From Clytia hemisphaerica (lineage: Eukaryota; Cnidaria; Hydrozoa; Leptothecata; Clytiidae), in the NCBI GenBank assembly GCA_902728285.1, contig CACVBU010001205.1, positions 675,309-739,308 of the forward strand: a stretch of 64,000 nucleotides of DNA. Reading direction: 5' to 3'. The notes under the pieces were generated by a model that saw only the letters and a program-made list of their open reading frames with translations, was not told the origin of the DNA and did no database searches. Positions within the stretch are counted from its first letter, which is position 1, and each line of letters starts with the position of its first letter. The position numbers were made by a program, and so were the translations under genes. Positions 33,901 through 45,900 of the stretch are shown piece after piece.

Positions 33901-36900
33901 TCAGCTACGCATGGGAACCCAGGTGTTCTCTTGTCATGCGTAGCTGTTCCAGGGTCAAAAGCTGTGAAATCAATCCTTCTTGTCAAATGGTACAGTACTT
34001 CCACAATGACAAACCAGTTTCTCCACTTCTTGTTTTATTTTCTGTTTCTCTTTTTTATTTTCACTAAAAAAGAGAGGCTTCTCCCACGACACAGGTTCAG
34101 CCTTAGACTCAAATTTGGAGTAATTGGTGTTTCTTTTTAATTGTTTAGACCTTTAGAGGTCTCCATACAAGCCCTTTTATCTTGTCTATCGGATGTTCAC
34201 TATCGTGTCTATTGAAAAGGCTTGTATCAGGCAGACCTAAAAAGGTCTTGTTTCAAACGCGTGATTGAGACCTTTAGAAGTGTTGAATAAGACCGTTTCC
34301 AAGAACAGACCATGAAGGTCTTATTTCGAAAATACAAAGGAGACCTTTTTGGTGTATAGAACAAGACCTTGCTTGAATGGAAACCTTGCAAGGTCTCAAT
34401 CGGCCACACAAGAGTTTCAATTCAGACCTTTCATGATATACTGACATCTAAGTAAAAATTAGACCGGCTAAGGTCTCAAAACTAAACCTAAAAGGTTTGA
34501 ATTCAGACTGATAAGGTCTTTCTTCAAATTAGCATCTAAAAGGTCTCATATAAAACCCTAAAAACTGAGAGTGTACGGGAGGTGTCGATATATTGGGATA
34601 AGTTTTGAAGCTCGTCTTTGGACTCCCTCAAGCATGTTCACATGTTTGCGTAGTTTGGGTGACCAGACTGACTGCGCGTACTCAAGGTGCGGCCTCACAA
34701 AGGCGGAGTATAGTGTCGTTATGGTCTTTGGAGTAAGATTATCAAACCCCCTTCTGATAATACCAAGTGTCGAATTCGCTTTGTTTACCTGTTTGGCTAT
34801 ATGTTCTTCAAACATCAGCTCAGCATCCACCAAAACTCCCAAGTCTTTCTCCTCGAAAACATGCTCCAGTTGATTACCAGCGAGAGAATAAGGATGTGCG
34901 TGCTTTATGTTAGCTAGTTTGCCAAGTGTTAAAACATGACATTTATCGGGATGGAACTTTAAAAACCAATCTTTAGACCATTCATTCAATGTATCTACAT
35001 CCTTCTGAATGACAAGAGAATCATTGATGGAATTGACCTCTTTGAATATCTTCGTGTCATCTGCAAAAAGTAATAGGTCGGAAACAACTTTGTCAGGAAG
35101 ATCGTTTATATACAGCACAAAAAGTAGAGGTCCTAATACACTTCCTTGTGGTATACCGCTGATTACATCGTTTTGAGTGAGATTGGTTCACTTTCACTAG
35201 TTGCTTTCGTCCCTTGAGAAAAGATGTTATCCAATTTTTGGTTGTTCCAGTGATTCCATATCCTTCTAACTTTTTGCAAAGTCGGCGATGGGGCACGGTA
35301 TCAAACGCTTTCGCGAAATCGAAATATATGCAGTCGACGACTTTACCTTCCGACATACTTTCACAGCATTTGTCTATATACATCAGTAGTTGAATGACAG
35401 TAGAACGTCTGCTGGTGAAGCCGTATTGCTTTTTGGATAGCAACTTTAGGTTTGTAAGGTATCTTGTGATATGCTCTCTTAAGATTGACTCCATTAGTTT
35501 GCAAGCTACTGATGTTAGACTCACTGGTCTATAGTTGACTGCTAGATTATGAGCACCTTTGTTTTTGTAAATAGGAGTAACGTGGGCAAGTTTCCAATCC
35601 TCAGGTAATTCTCCTTCAGTCAAGGTCTTGTTCATTATACGGGAAAGAGGTTCTGCGATCTCGTCTACAAGCTCTTTCAGCATTTTCGGGTGGATTTCAT
35701 CGGGACCGAGTGATTTATTGGTATCAAGCTCCTTAATTTTCTTAGATAGCATTTCCTTGGTTATGACGATATCGTCAATAATTTCCTCGGTCCTGCTTGG
35801 AAAATCAGGGACTTCACCTTCTGGTTCATTAGTGAAAACACTGCAGAACTGTTTTTGGAGAATATTCGCCTTTTCATTATCTTCGTGCCGCAGAGATGAT
35901 TTATCTTTTGGTGTTTCTAGAAGAGAGGAAACTCCGCTAGCAGATTTCATCTTACTTCGCACGTGTGACCAGAACTTTCGGATTGGACTTGGCTTTGTTG
36001 CAAATGTTTTGTTCGTAGTTTCGACGAGCTCTTGTCATCATGCGATTCACTCTGTTTCTTGTTGTTATGTAGATTTGACGGTTGCGTCTTTTTTCAATGA
36101 GGCAAACCGATCTAGCCCATTTCCTGTGTAGTCGTCGTTTTTCACTTACTTCTATCTGTAGGTCTCTTCCTATTGGTATCGATCCGCCTTTTCTTCTCCA
36201 ACTCTGACGATCAATTTCTTTCAATGGCACATAAAGATTCCTAAGCTCCAACAGCTTACTTTTGAATAAATTCCAAGTTTCCCCTATTGGCATTTACATG
36301 TATTTTTTTACTTTATAGTTACTGATAGAATGGGGTGCTGATATTACCATTAAAAGTAAATCAGGTTTAAACGCAATACAAGCTATCAGGACCAAGAATT
36401 TTCAAGACTTCATTCAAAGCGTTTGTGACTATTGGGAGAAATATCGCTCAGAGCTGTTGCTAGGCAATATGGAAACTTTTGATGAGGTCATCAACAATCA
36501 TTTAGATGGAACGCATACGTTATCAACTGTAAATACGAGGTTTGATTGAAGGCTTTTTTTCCTTGCATATAATATCCCAGAATCCTTTCTCGGTAAAAAA
36601 GGTTGGTCGGGGAAAAATTAAGTTGAATGATCACATTAGGACATTTAAGGCCAAATGAGGTGACGAGCTCTTGATAGCACTTCTAAGGTCTATCTGTTAT
36701 AGTTAGTAATAGTATGCTTCTTATAAGCCTTAAAAAATGAGCTATCACCCGTTATTCTGATGTTGACCACCCACGCTGAAGCTCTGAAGAAGCGGGTTGA
36801 AGACGATTGATACTCCCAGTCGGGTTCAACTGCCCTTGGGCCTCAAAATATTTCGGGTAAACACGCCAATTCCCAAAAACGTGCAGGCCTCCCGCTGATA

Positions 36901-39900
36901 AACCTGTTATACGGATTGGCGAAATTCCGTAATCAAAACCTTCCATATGTTGAAAATTATACCGACAAATTATTCACAGAGCTTTAGTGTTTCGGAGGAA
37001 ATCTCTACATCAGTTGTTAGATACATAGAGCTATAACTCTATAACTATAACTCGCAGTGTCAATTCAAGACAGACTTAAGTCCATTTTTGGACCTACCTT
37101 AAGGTAGTGTCCTATAAATTAACCCGTGTTCGTTAGTTAGTTCGTTAGTACGTTAGTTACCAACTTTTCTCGAAATTGGCTCATTCAATTTTTCTGATTT
37201 TTTGCACAAAGGTGCATTACTATAAACCCTCGAATGTGACGGAGCCCGATTTTCGAAAAAAAAATTTTTCCGGCCGGTAGAACCGGAAATGTCCCGAAAA
37301 AAGCGGTTTTTTGAGATTTTCTCGAGATTTTATCATTAGTTTTTTGCGATTTTTTGCACATAGATGCACATTAGTACTGCCGAAAAGGTGTCGAAAACCG
37401 TTTGCCGAAAGAAAATTTTTTCCGGTCTGTAGAACCGGAAATGTGCCGGAAATCGTCGTTTTTTCACATTTCCGTCACATTTTTTCAACTTATTTAATTG
37501 TTTCTTTACAGAAAAATGTTCTTTATGATGATGCCCAAAACTTAGCATCGTTAGATTTCCAAAAAAATCATCCTTTGAATCCGGAACTCCTTAAAAATCG
37601 CCGGAACAGCCGAAAACCGGCGTAAAACGGTTTTCCTTCATTTTTTCAACTTATACTCGACAGATTTTCATGATTTTTTGCACAATGATGTAAAATGGCA
37701 ATGCCCAAAATGTGACGGAGCCAAGTCTGATTCCTTTAAAACGGAATTTTCCGGGCGGAAATACCGGAAATATGCCGGAAATCACAGTTTTTGGGTATTT
37801 CGGTCAGCTTTTTAGAAACAGTAATGGTAAAGCTTTTAGACGTATTTTTATGATTTTCACAATAAACAAGGGTCAAATCCAGATTGATTAAAGTGTCGAT
37901 ATTATTTTTCTTTCACCGTTAAACATCGATGCGTTTCTTAATTGCTTTCTCCGTTCCAATAGATATATAAATCGAAATTTAAAATTATACATTACTTCCA
38001 TTAAATTCTAATTGTTCGTTTTATAAATAGGTAGGTCCATTAAAGTATTACTTGTTTCGAAAATTGAATTAAGATCATAACCCCCTATTTCAGCATGCAC
38101 GCTTTCCAAAAACGGCCTTAAGTCCACAGAATTCTAATGGGAAAGAGGTGTATTTTGCAATTCAAAAGAAATAAGAATTTAGAATGTTCCATAATATATC
38201 AACCATAAACAGCCTCAAGTCCTAAATTTTAGTGCAAATTTTATTTTCTATGAAGCATTGACATTAAATGTGTAGCCTTAAGTCCAACACATCTCAACCT
38301 TACTTAACTCTTAATGAAGATTACTTGTCTTATTTTAGATGTGTGAATGGTAGTTCATTGTTACATGTTGCTTGCTACTTTGGTAATGTTGAATTGATTA
38401 AGGTACTGTCTACATTTTGGTTTTTATCGATACCAAAAAGTGTACAAAATTTAAAGAGTTCAAGTTCTTTACAGACTTTATTTTTAAAACTTTGCAAAGT
38501 TTAACTCATATATGTAGATTTTGTATTTTTTAATAAATCTTTTCGAAGGTCAGGTTCACATCCAATTCACTTTTTAGAGACTATTATCAGCCAAAATTGA
38601 TATTGATGTTCGAGATACAAAACAAGCGACCGTTCTCCACCGCACAAGAACGCCAGAGGTTATTGATGTGAGTTCTCATTTTCATTTTTTTGCAATTCGA
38701 TCTTCAAGTGACCAAGAGTTTTCTTTGAATTATAGAGACCGTTTTATATTACTTTCTATAATGACTATGGTGCTACGCTGTTCTACCATCTTATAAGTCC
38801 TAGAGATTTTATTTATAATACAAACGCCCCTGCTACCACCTACCTTAAAGAAGCAAGCTGCAGATCATTCTTGTTCTTCTTGTTGCAATATAAATTGCTT
38901 GATATTATGAATTTCATGGAAATCTATGAAAGAAGCGTAAATATTACGAGACACGTAATACAGTTGGCTCTTTCATACTAATTCAAAATTTTCAAGTGAC
39001 CAAGAATTTTTCTCGAATTCCAGAAATTTTATACTAATTTCTAGCTGAGGGGACCAATGGTTTAGTTCGAATTAAAGAAAGATTCGAATAATAGAAGTTC
39101 GAATTCGGGAGAGTCTACTGTATTTGGTATTTGACCAGCCATCCTATTTTATCCAAGCCTTTGATGGCAATTTCGAAAAAGGAGCCTTGTGAACTACTAA
39201 CAAACAGATCATTAGTAAACTTATTATTGCCTTCGTCATTAAATAGCGAGATTATGTATCTGGAATTCCTTAAGTTTTCTAGGAGAATTTTCTTTATTTT
39301 TGTTTTATTTTTTCTTAGCTTCTTTGTCAACATGACATTAATGTGAATGCGGTAGATAACGAAAGAAACACTGCATTGCACGCACGTTGCTATGGTGAAC
39401 ATGGAAAGCCTACTGACACTGAGTGCATCAAACAATTGGTATGATTCACAGATATTCTTTTACACACTAGATAGGCTAACTGCTCACAGATTTCCCGTGG
39501 AAGTTTGTCCATTTTTGAGGTCGACTAGTCCGCCAAGTTATTTTCCAATTTACCCTAAATTTTTGAACGTTCGAATTTCAAAACATTCGAATCTCGTTGT
39601 TGACGACCATAATTGAAAACAAGATGGCGGACTAGTCAACTTTAAACTTGGACACGCTTCCTAAATACGGGTAGCCCGATGCAGTCAAGTATTCAGAGAA
39701 CATCTAAAAGGGTTGGGTTCGAATTTACATGGATCATTTGCTGTTGACAATGTAAAACAACTACTTCTTATTTCTACCAGACCGAAAGGGAATTAAAAAA
39801 AACTGTGTCTAAGAGGCAATAGCCTCGCTACAATTAACGTAAGATAAACGCCTTTTTACGCCTGAGTACACAAAATCTGGACAATTCTTTACTCAGGTGT

Positions 39901-42900
39901 TCGCACCGAGTTACGGTAATAATATGGTGGTTACTGTATCCAAAAGCTCTAAATATACAAACTGTAAACTGTAAACTTTTGCTTTTTGATTTCCATATAA
40001 GCGTATTACCTGTTTAATTCGTCATCTCTTTTTCATTATTCCTTCAGATAGCTAGAGGATGTGATTTATATAAAAGAAACAAAAAGGTACATCATTATCT
40101 TCGTCTTCATCATCAACATGCTAAGAGCTATTTCACTAAAGTCTATCTCAAAAGTATGTGGACGATTTTAGTTTTTTGACATTTTCTCAGCGCCCATTCG
40201 TGCTATGTTAGAAAGTTATACACCGATATGATGCCCTTTGAAGTAGGCCTAAAACGTCCAAAAATGACCAATATTAGCAAATGACCAAGTTCATAATGCT
40301 GTAACTTTTTATCTTAGAAAGATACAAAAAATCTGTATAGAGATTTGAAATCAGCAAGGTTTAAATTTTCTAAATAGCCTGATGTCATGATTTTTAAAGA
40401 AAAAATCTTCTTTTTTTTCATCTTCATATTTCAATTTTTCAAAAACTTTTTATCCTTTATATTAAACATTCTCCTTGAAAATACCTTTCCAACTGAGTAA
40501 ACTTTCTAACATAACATGAATGGGAACTGAGAAAATAATGTCAAAAAACTAAGGTGTCCACATACTTTTGAGACAGACTCTGGGAACTTTATCATCAGAG
40601 CGTGTCATAGGCTATTAAATGGATTAATTTCCACAAATTTAGAATCTAAAATTTTCTTGTGGACTAAATTTCGCAACTCGGCCTTCTATTGACCCATTTC
40701 TTTCATTTTTCATGTTTCTTTTGAGTTTTGGCTAACATTCCGGACTTTAATTCTTTTTCGATAACAAAACTGTGATTCCTACTTCTGCGGGAGTGGGACC
40801 TATCCCAAATGCATTCGGCGGGCTCATAGCTACATACCTATCTAATTTCTTTCCCGTGTTTTATCGTTAGAAATTAACGGCAATTCATTGTGCAGCAATT
40901 CAGGGACGCAGTGACGGTATTTTGGTTATCATGGAGAATGATCGACAAAACACATTCAAGGATATACTCGATAAAGAAACGGGGGTACAGTTTTAAACAA
41001 CTTTAATTTTTTTTATCTTGAAAAATACGGAAAATATTTCAGAGAAATTACACAGCACACACAATCTCAGACCGAACTAAGGTAACTTTTTCTGGTGAGA
41101 ACTAATTTAGGGGAATTCGACGAAATTTTTAACTAAATTTACCAAAAGTAGCTCTCGTGAAAATTTAAGGATTGATTCCTCGCAAAAATTGTGATTCTAT
41201 GAAAAATAAACCCTGATTTGAGCCCTGCACTTGCCCAAATTAGTTCTCGCCCTACTTATTTCTATTAAGGTATATATCATCCTATCCATGGTGAAAATCC
41301 AAACGATACTTTTACGTGGATAGTTTCATTTATCCAAAATGATTTCATTGTATTTTGAATCGCCTCCCTCTCACACCTCTACTCCAACCTGTCAAGCTAC
41401 TACAAGTCTTTCGTGCCTTTCCGATAAATCCAAAGTACACCCCTCGGTATCACAGGCCCGTTTGGACCCCTGATGCCCCACTGGAAAATTAGGCCTAAAT
41501 TTCGTCACCGATGGGAAAAGTATACAACCATTTCAGCCCCACTGGGACCTTATGCTTTGAAAAAAGCCCTATTGAATTTTTTTTTAATTTTTGAACTGGG
41601 AACAATAGAAATTCCATCCCCATTTGAATCTTGATAGAAATTTTCATCCCAATTGTGGGAAAAAGTTCCACCGAGGCTGTGAGACAGGGGTGTTATTATA
41701 AAAAAACGTTAAAGTTAAAAACACCGCGTTTGTAGTAATAGATCTTATAGGAGTTTTTGATTTTTCTAAAAAAGCGATGCATTGTGGGATTGTTTTTTTG
41801 GGAGTATTACAATAGAAATCTCTTAGGAATTCCTCTAGGGAATTCTATTGTAATACTTCCGAAACAATTGTGATTAAGACCACGTGACTACCCATGCACT
41901 GTATATTACATTGTATTTTTGCATAATACATGTATTTTTATTTCATTAGAGCATTCCACCAAGTCTTGTGTATTTAGCTATTGCAAACAATTTTCTGTTA
42001 TGTGCACAATGGTAAAAGTTAATTGCACTTCTTTATTCCACTTTTCTGCACTTTTGGTCGACTTTCTTATTCATATCAAGATGATTTGAAATCACGCAGT
42101 CTTGAGAATTTTTTATTTACAGTACTGTCCATTTGTTTCTGCCACTTTAAGTTCAGTCACTCGTAGAGTGACGTGGAGTTTGATTTAAATATCTAATTTT
42201 TATGGTACAGTGAAGTCTCCATAACTTGAACCTCTATTACCCGAATGCCTCCTTAACTCGAACAAGTTTTCTGGTCCCTTTATAATAACGCTTTATAAAC
42301 CAGTCTCTTTAACTCGAGCGAATTTACGTTCTCCGTGCGTTTTCGAATTATGGAGACTTTACTGTACTGAATAAGTTTGAGTTTATCGACCCAGTGATAT
42401 TCATATTGGAAATTTATCGTGACTTGGATCACGAGATTTACGTTTGGCTGCGTTTCTATGGTAACATGGGGGGGGATTCACACCTTGTAAGGAAATTACA
42501 CCTGACAGAAGGTCTTAGTACTAATAGTGGAGAAAACATTCTCCACTTTGCACGATAATGGGAGAAGAATCTCTCGAAACGTAGCCAAACGTAAATCTCG
42601 TCATCCAAGCCACGATAAACTTCAAATATGTCTTTACTGTACCTTGATCTTCTTGGCTTTTATATCTTACTTTCTTACGCTTCAGGTTGATAGAAAGAGG
42701 ATTCCGTTTTAAAGAATTGGAAATCGAAAGATTTTTGGAGAAAATTCTCATGGAACAGCAAACATGGTATGTTGACTTTGATTTTTTCGTTTTATCATCG
42801 TTCATTCCCTGATTCCACCCTCGACCCCATGGCTTATCGACCGCCGGAGGCGGTTTCTTTCATAGTGGTACGCTAATCTCGTTATGCCTTGGCTCATTAC

Positions 42901-45900
42901 TTTGTCTACCATTTACTTTCGGTTTTTTTAACTAGATTACCCAGGTGTTTCTCTTTTTTTTCCCTGAATGTCTTTTATTCGTAATTGAATGATCGAGACG
43001 TGAAAAATGACTATATTGTAATCTGTTTCCAATGAATAATCTAAAATGTACTGGAGATGACATGTAGGCGTTAACAATGTGCGTGCGCTCTTTCGCGAGC
43101 GTGCGTGATGCGTGAAGGAAGGCGGTCGTTTCAGTGTGGTTTAGATCCACACTGTGACCTAGTCTAACCCCCTAACGCTATTGATGATTCTGATGGACGC
43201 GTTGACGGGGATATAAGCCCTGGTGCACTTTAAAAACGAAAGTACTTTTAGGCATGTACGCGAAACGTATGTCGATTAGCATAATCCCGCCATTTTACAA
43301 AGTCCGAGAATTTGAAAAAATCAAAACAAGCTAAATAATGACTGATGTAAATAGTAAATTTATAAGTCAAAGACAGATTCTCAACATGAAGAAGTTGAAG
43401 TATGAAGAACTCTTGGCAAACCAATCAATTGACAAAATTGCAAATCGATTCCTCCAATTATACGGTACTGGCCTCTTTAAGTCGCAGAATCGTTCATCGA
43501 CCCTGGCTCGCGAGGGTGCCCCTGATTCTACTACTTACAATCAACCTCGAGCCCAGTCCCTTAGTTCGCTTCTTTTATTCTGTTTAAATGTAGCCTACAC
43601 TAGACGTCAACGCGTTTTCTCTCTAGGCAAGTAACGTCTATTCCACGGTGTGACTTTTTTGAATTTTTGGAGCCCAGGTTTTCGAGCTCCAAGTATTCGA
43701 TTTTTTATGTCGCACTTTTAACTTTCGAAGCTCCTGCAGTAGCGAAAAATTGGAATTTGCGTCAAAGCACTTGAAAGGCTTCTAATTTTCAAAAATCGTC
43801 AAAGTCGAACTCACTAAGAAACAGAATGAAAAATCCCGGTTTTTGGTGATGAGGTGTTTAACGGGCGCTCGTTCAGAAAGTGGTGCAAGTGTCCCTAGGT
43901 GCGAGATTATCTCTGCACTAACTTGGTCACCAAGAGAAACAAGGAAAAACCCCTAAGGCGAAAAAGCGTACAGGAATTTGCTCCGGGAGTTTTATGCATC
44001 TACCTTTATGGCCTACCTAGTTGAGGCCGCAAACACACTGAAATGGAAAATTCAATTCGTAATAACAATTTTCAGTAATTTATTTGGAAATTTGGGCAAG
44101 GGTAGCACCCCTTGAAGATAACATGGTATAGTAAGAAAAGGTTGATATTTTATGAGGATAGTAAAGTAGGGCTAGGGCTTTTAGGCAATCTGACCGAAGG
44201 CGGTGGGAATTCGAACCATGAACCCCTGGTTGAAACACAATGAGTGTTTTTTTTCGCTCTTTACCAGAATATACTTCTAAATGATGACAGTAACAAATTG
44301 CATTACATTTTTAGTGACCAACCATCAAATACAGTGAAGTTCTTGTTGGAAAACCATCACAATCCGAAATCCATCCTCTTTTCTGGCATGAATACGTAAG
44401 AAGATTCGAACTGTAAATTCTTCAATAAAAGTTTTGAACGTTTTTTTATAAGAACACCAAATTGAAACCTTCGAATGTTCTTAACTTTTTGAGTTTTAAG
44501 CCTAAAAATGTTCTTAAAATGTTTTTATTCTCACCATTTTACTTGTTTTTTTGTGCGAATTCTTATGAAATTGGGTGTTTTAGAGTCCGCGAAGGCTTAA
44601 AATGTTCTTAACTTGTTCTTGATGTTTATGGCTGGGAGGTGGTATAAAATACTCCCAGTTAATTGAATCTTACCACCCTAAAACCGTCGCAGTCTTTTTT
44701 TTCGTATTTAAAGATAATAGAAAAAAGTGTAAAAAAAGGATTGGATTGAGTTTAGGGTCGTAGATTAAATAATAAAGTGGTACGCGCCTGACCGCGCGAC
44801 TACGGTCAAAAAGGTGTATTTACTAGCTTTCTCTCATGGAATTGAATTGACACATATGTATAACATGATTGGTCAGAAAGAGGAAAAGATATTACCGGTT
44901 TGATATAAGGTATGTGTCTAATATGAAACGGGAACACGAACACTAAAACCTTTACAATCGTAAACACCTTATCCTAGCATTGTTCACCTATGTGCAAGTC
45001 GAAGAGATTTCTGTGACGTCATCGAATATTTGACGAGTCAGCAGTTTGATATCAATGTACTAAATGAGAATGCATTCACTCCGTTGCATTTTGCTGTCAA
45101 CTCAAATAACATGAAGGCTGCAGCAGTACTCATTGAAAAAGGTAAGGGAATTTTTATTTCATCAACTTTCTTGTACTGTTAATAGGTACAACGCAGCTTG
45201 TGGAACGGGTGATGTGCCAGATATTTTAAGATACCCCTCTAATTCCTCTCACAATCCCTGTACAATATTTCATCATTCGCCATACCAGATTTGGATCCCG
45301 GGATGAACTGGAGTTTTTGGACTTACCTCGGTGGAGGTCCTATAAATTAACCTTTGCCCGTTCGTCCGTTCGTTCGTTCGTTATTAGCTTTCCTCATGAT
45401 TGGCTCATTAGTTTTTTGCACAAAGATGCATAACTATAAACAAACCCTCGAATGTGACGGAGCCCGATTTTCGAAAAAAAAAATTTTGGGCAAATTTGGG
45501 CGCCAAAAAACGGCTAAAAAACAGGTTTTTTAGACTTTGTGAAAAGTTGGATCATTAATTTTTTCTGATTTTTTGCATGAAAGTAAGGTACCATCATAGG
45601 TAAAAGATGGCTCAAGCAGATTTTTGAAAAAAAAATTTGTTGGCTCAAACAATGCATGTTTATCTATAAGACTCACTATTGATAAGCATACATCAATGTT
45701 CTTAAAATTACTGAATTTTTTGATGAGATATGTTTTTTTGCTCACAAAGTATGTAAGAATATTTCAAGAGCATGAAATTTTGGTTTCCAAACGTTTTTTT
45801 ATAAGAAACAAACGACTAATTTTAATAGATCGTCAATATTTGTGTTCTGAATGATTGTTTAATGGTCACGCTCACGTAGATATCAATTATATATGTGTTA

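Larger units (their letters stand above)
29463..34146 (-). mobile_element. LINE-B (CR1/L2/jockey group), about 4.7 kb, nearly full length
   Basis: A two-ORF non-LTR retrotransposon reading right to left. The duplication AGACCT flanks it (29457-29462 and 34147-34152), and joining the flanks restores the subterminal repeat of the surrounding TIR element. The 3' end carries a short tandem ACCTTGAGTT-type repeat (29464-29486). ORF1 (zinc-finger) and ORF2 (endonuclease plus reverse transcriptase) are each broken by frameshifts. Confidence 0.85.
25161..34572. mobile_element. TIR element with AGGTCT-rich ends and GTAC duplication
   Basis: The termini ACTCTCAGTTTT and AAAACTGAGAGT are inverted. GTAC, present once in an uninterrupted LINE-A, is duplicated at 25157-25160 and 34573-34576. 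The subterminal zones (25170-25460, 29280-29462, 34147-34560) are crowded with AAGGTCT/AGACCTT words, likely transposase binding sites. A ~185-bp unit (GACCTTTAGAGGTCT ... TTCACTATCGTGTCTATTGA) is present twice in the right arm. Without its two inserts the element would be about 2.1 kb. No transposase of its own was recognised; a 4-bp duplication does not fix the superfamily. Confidence 0.7.
24745..36298 (-). mobile_element. LINE-A (CR1/L2/jockey group), 5'-truncated and split
   Basis: This LINE reads on the - strand in two parts, 36298-34573 and 25160-24745, separated by a 9.4-kb insertion. The reverse-transcriptase reading is cut just after HLPY and resumes with SERLKRLGLP on the other side, as expected for a single original element. 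The 3' end has an AAT-type simple repeat (about 24745-24765), usual for this group. The 5' end is truncated at about 36298, only some 20 bp before the exon 9 acceptor of the ankyrin gene. Confidence 0.8.

Noticed and set aside
31928-36131. Plus-strand open frames over the LINEs (for example 31928-32335, 35628-36131)
   Set aside because: They are antisense shadows of the - strand endonuclease and reverse-transcriptase frames.
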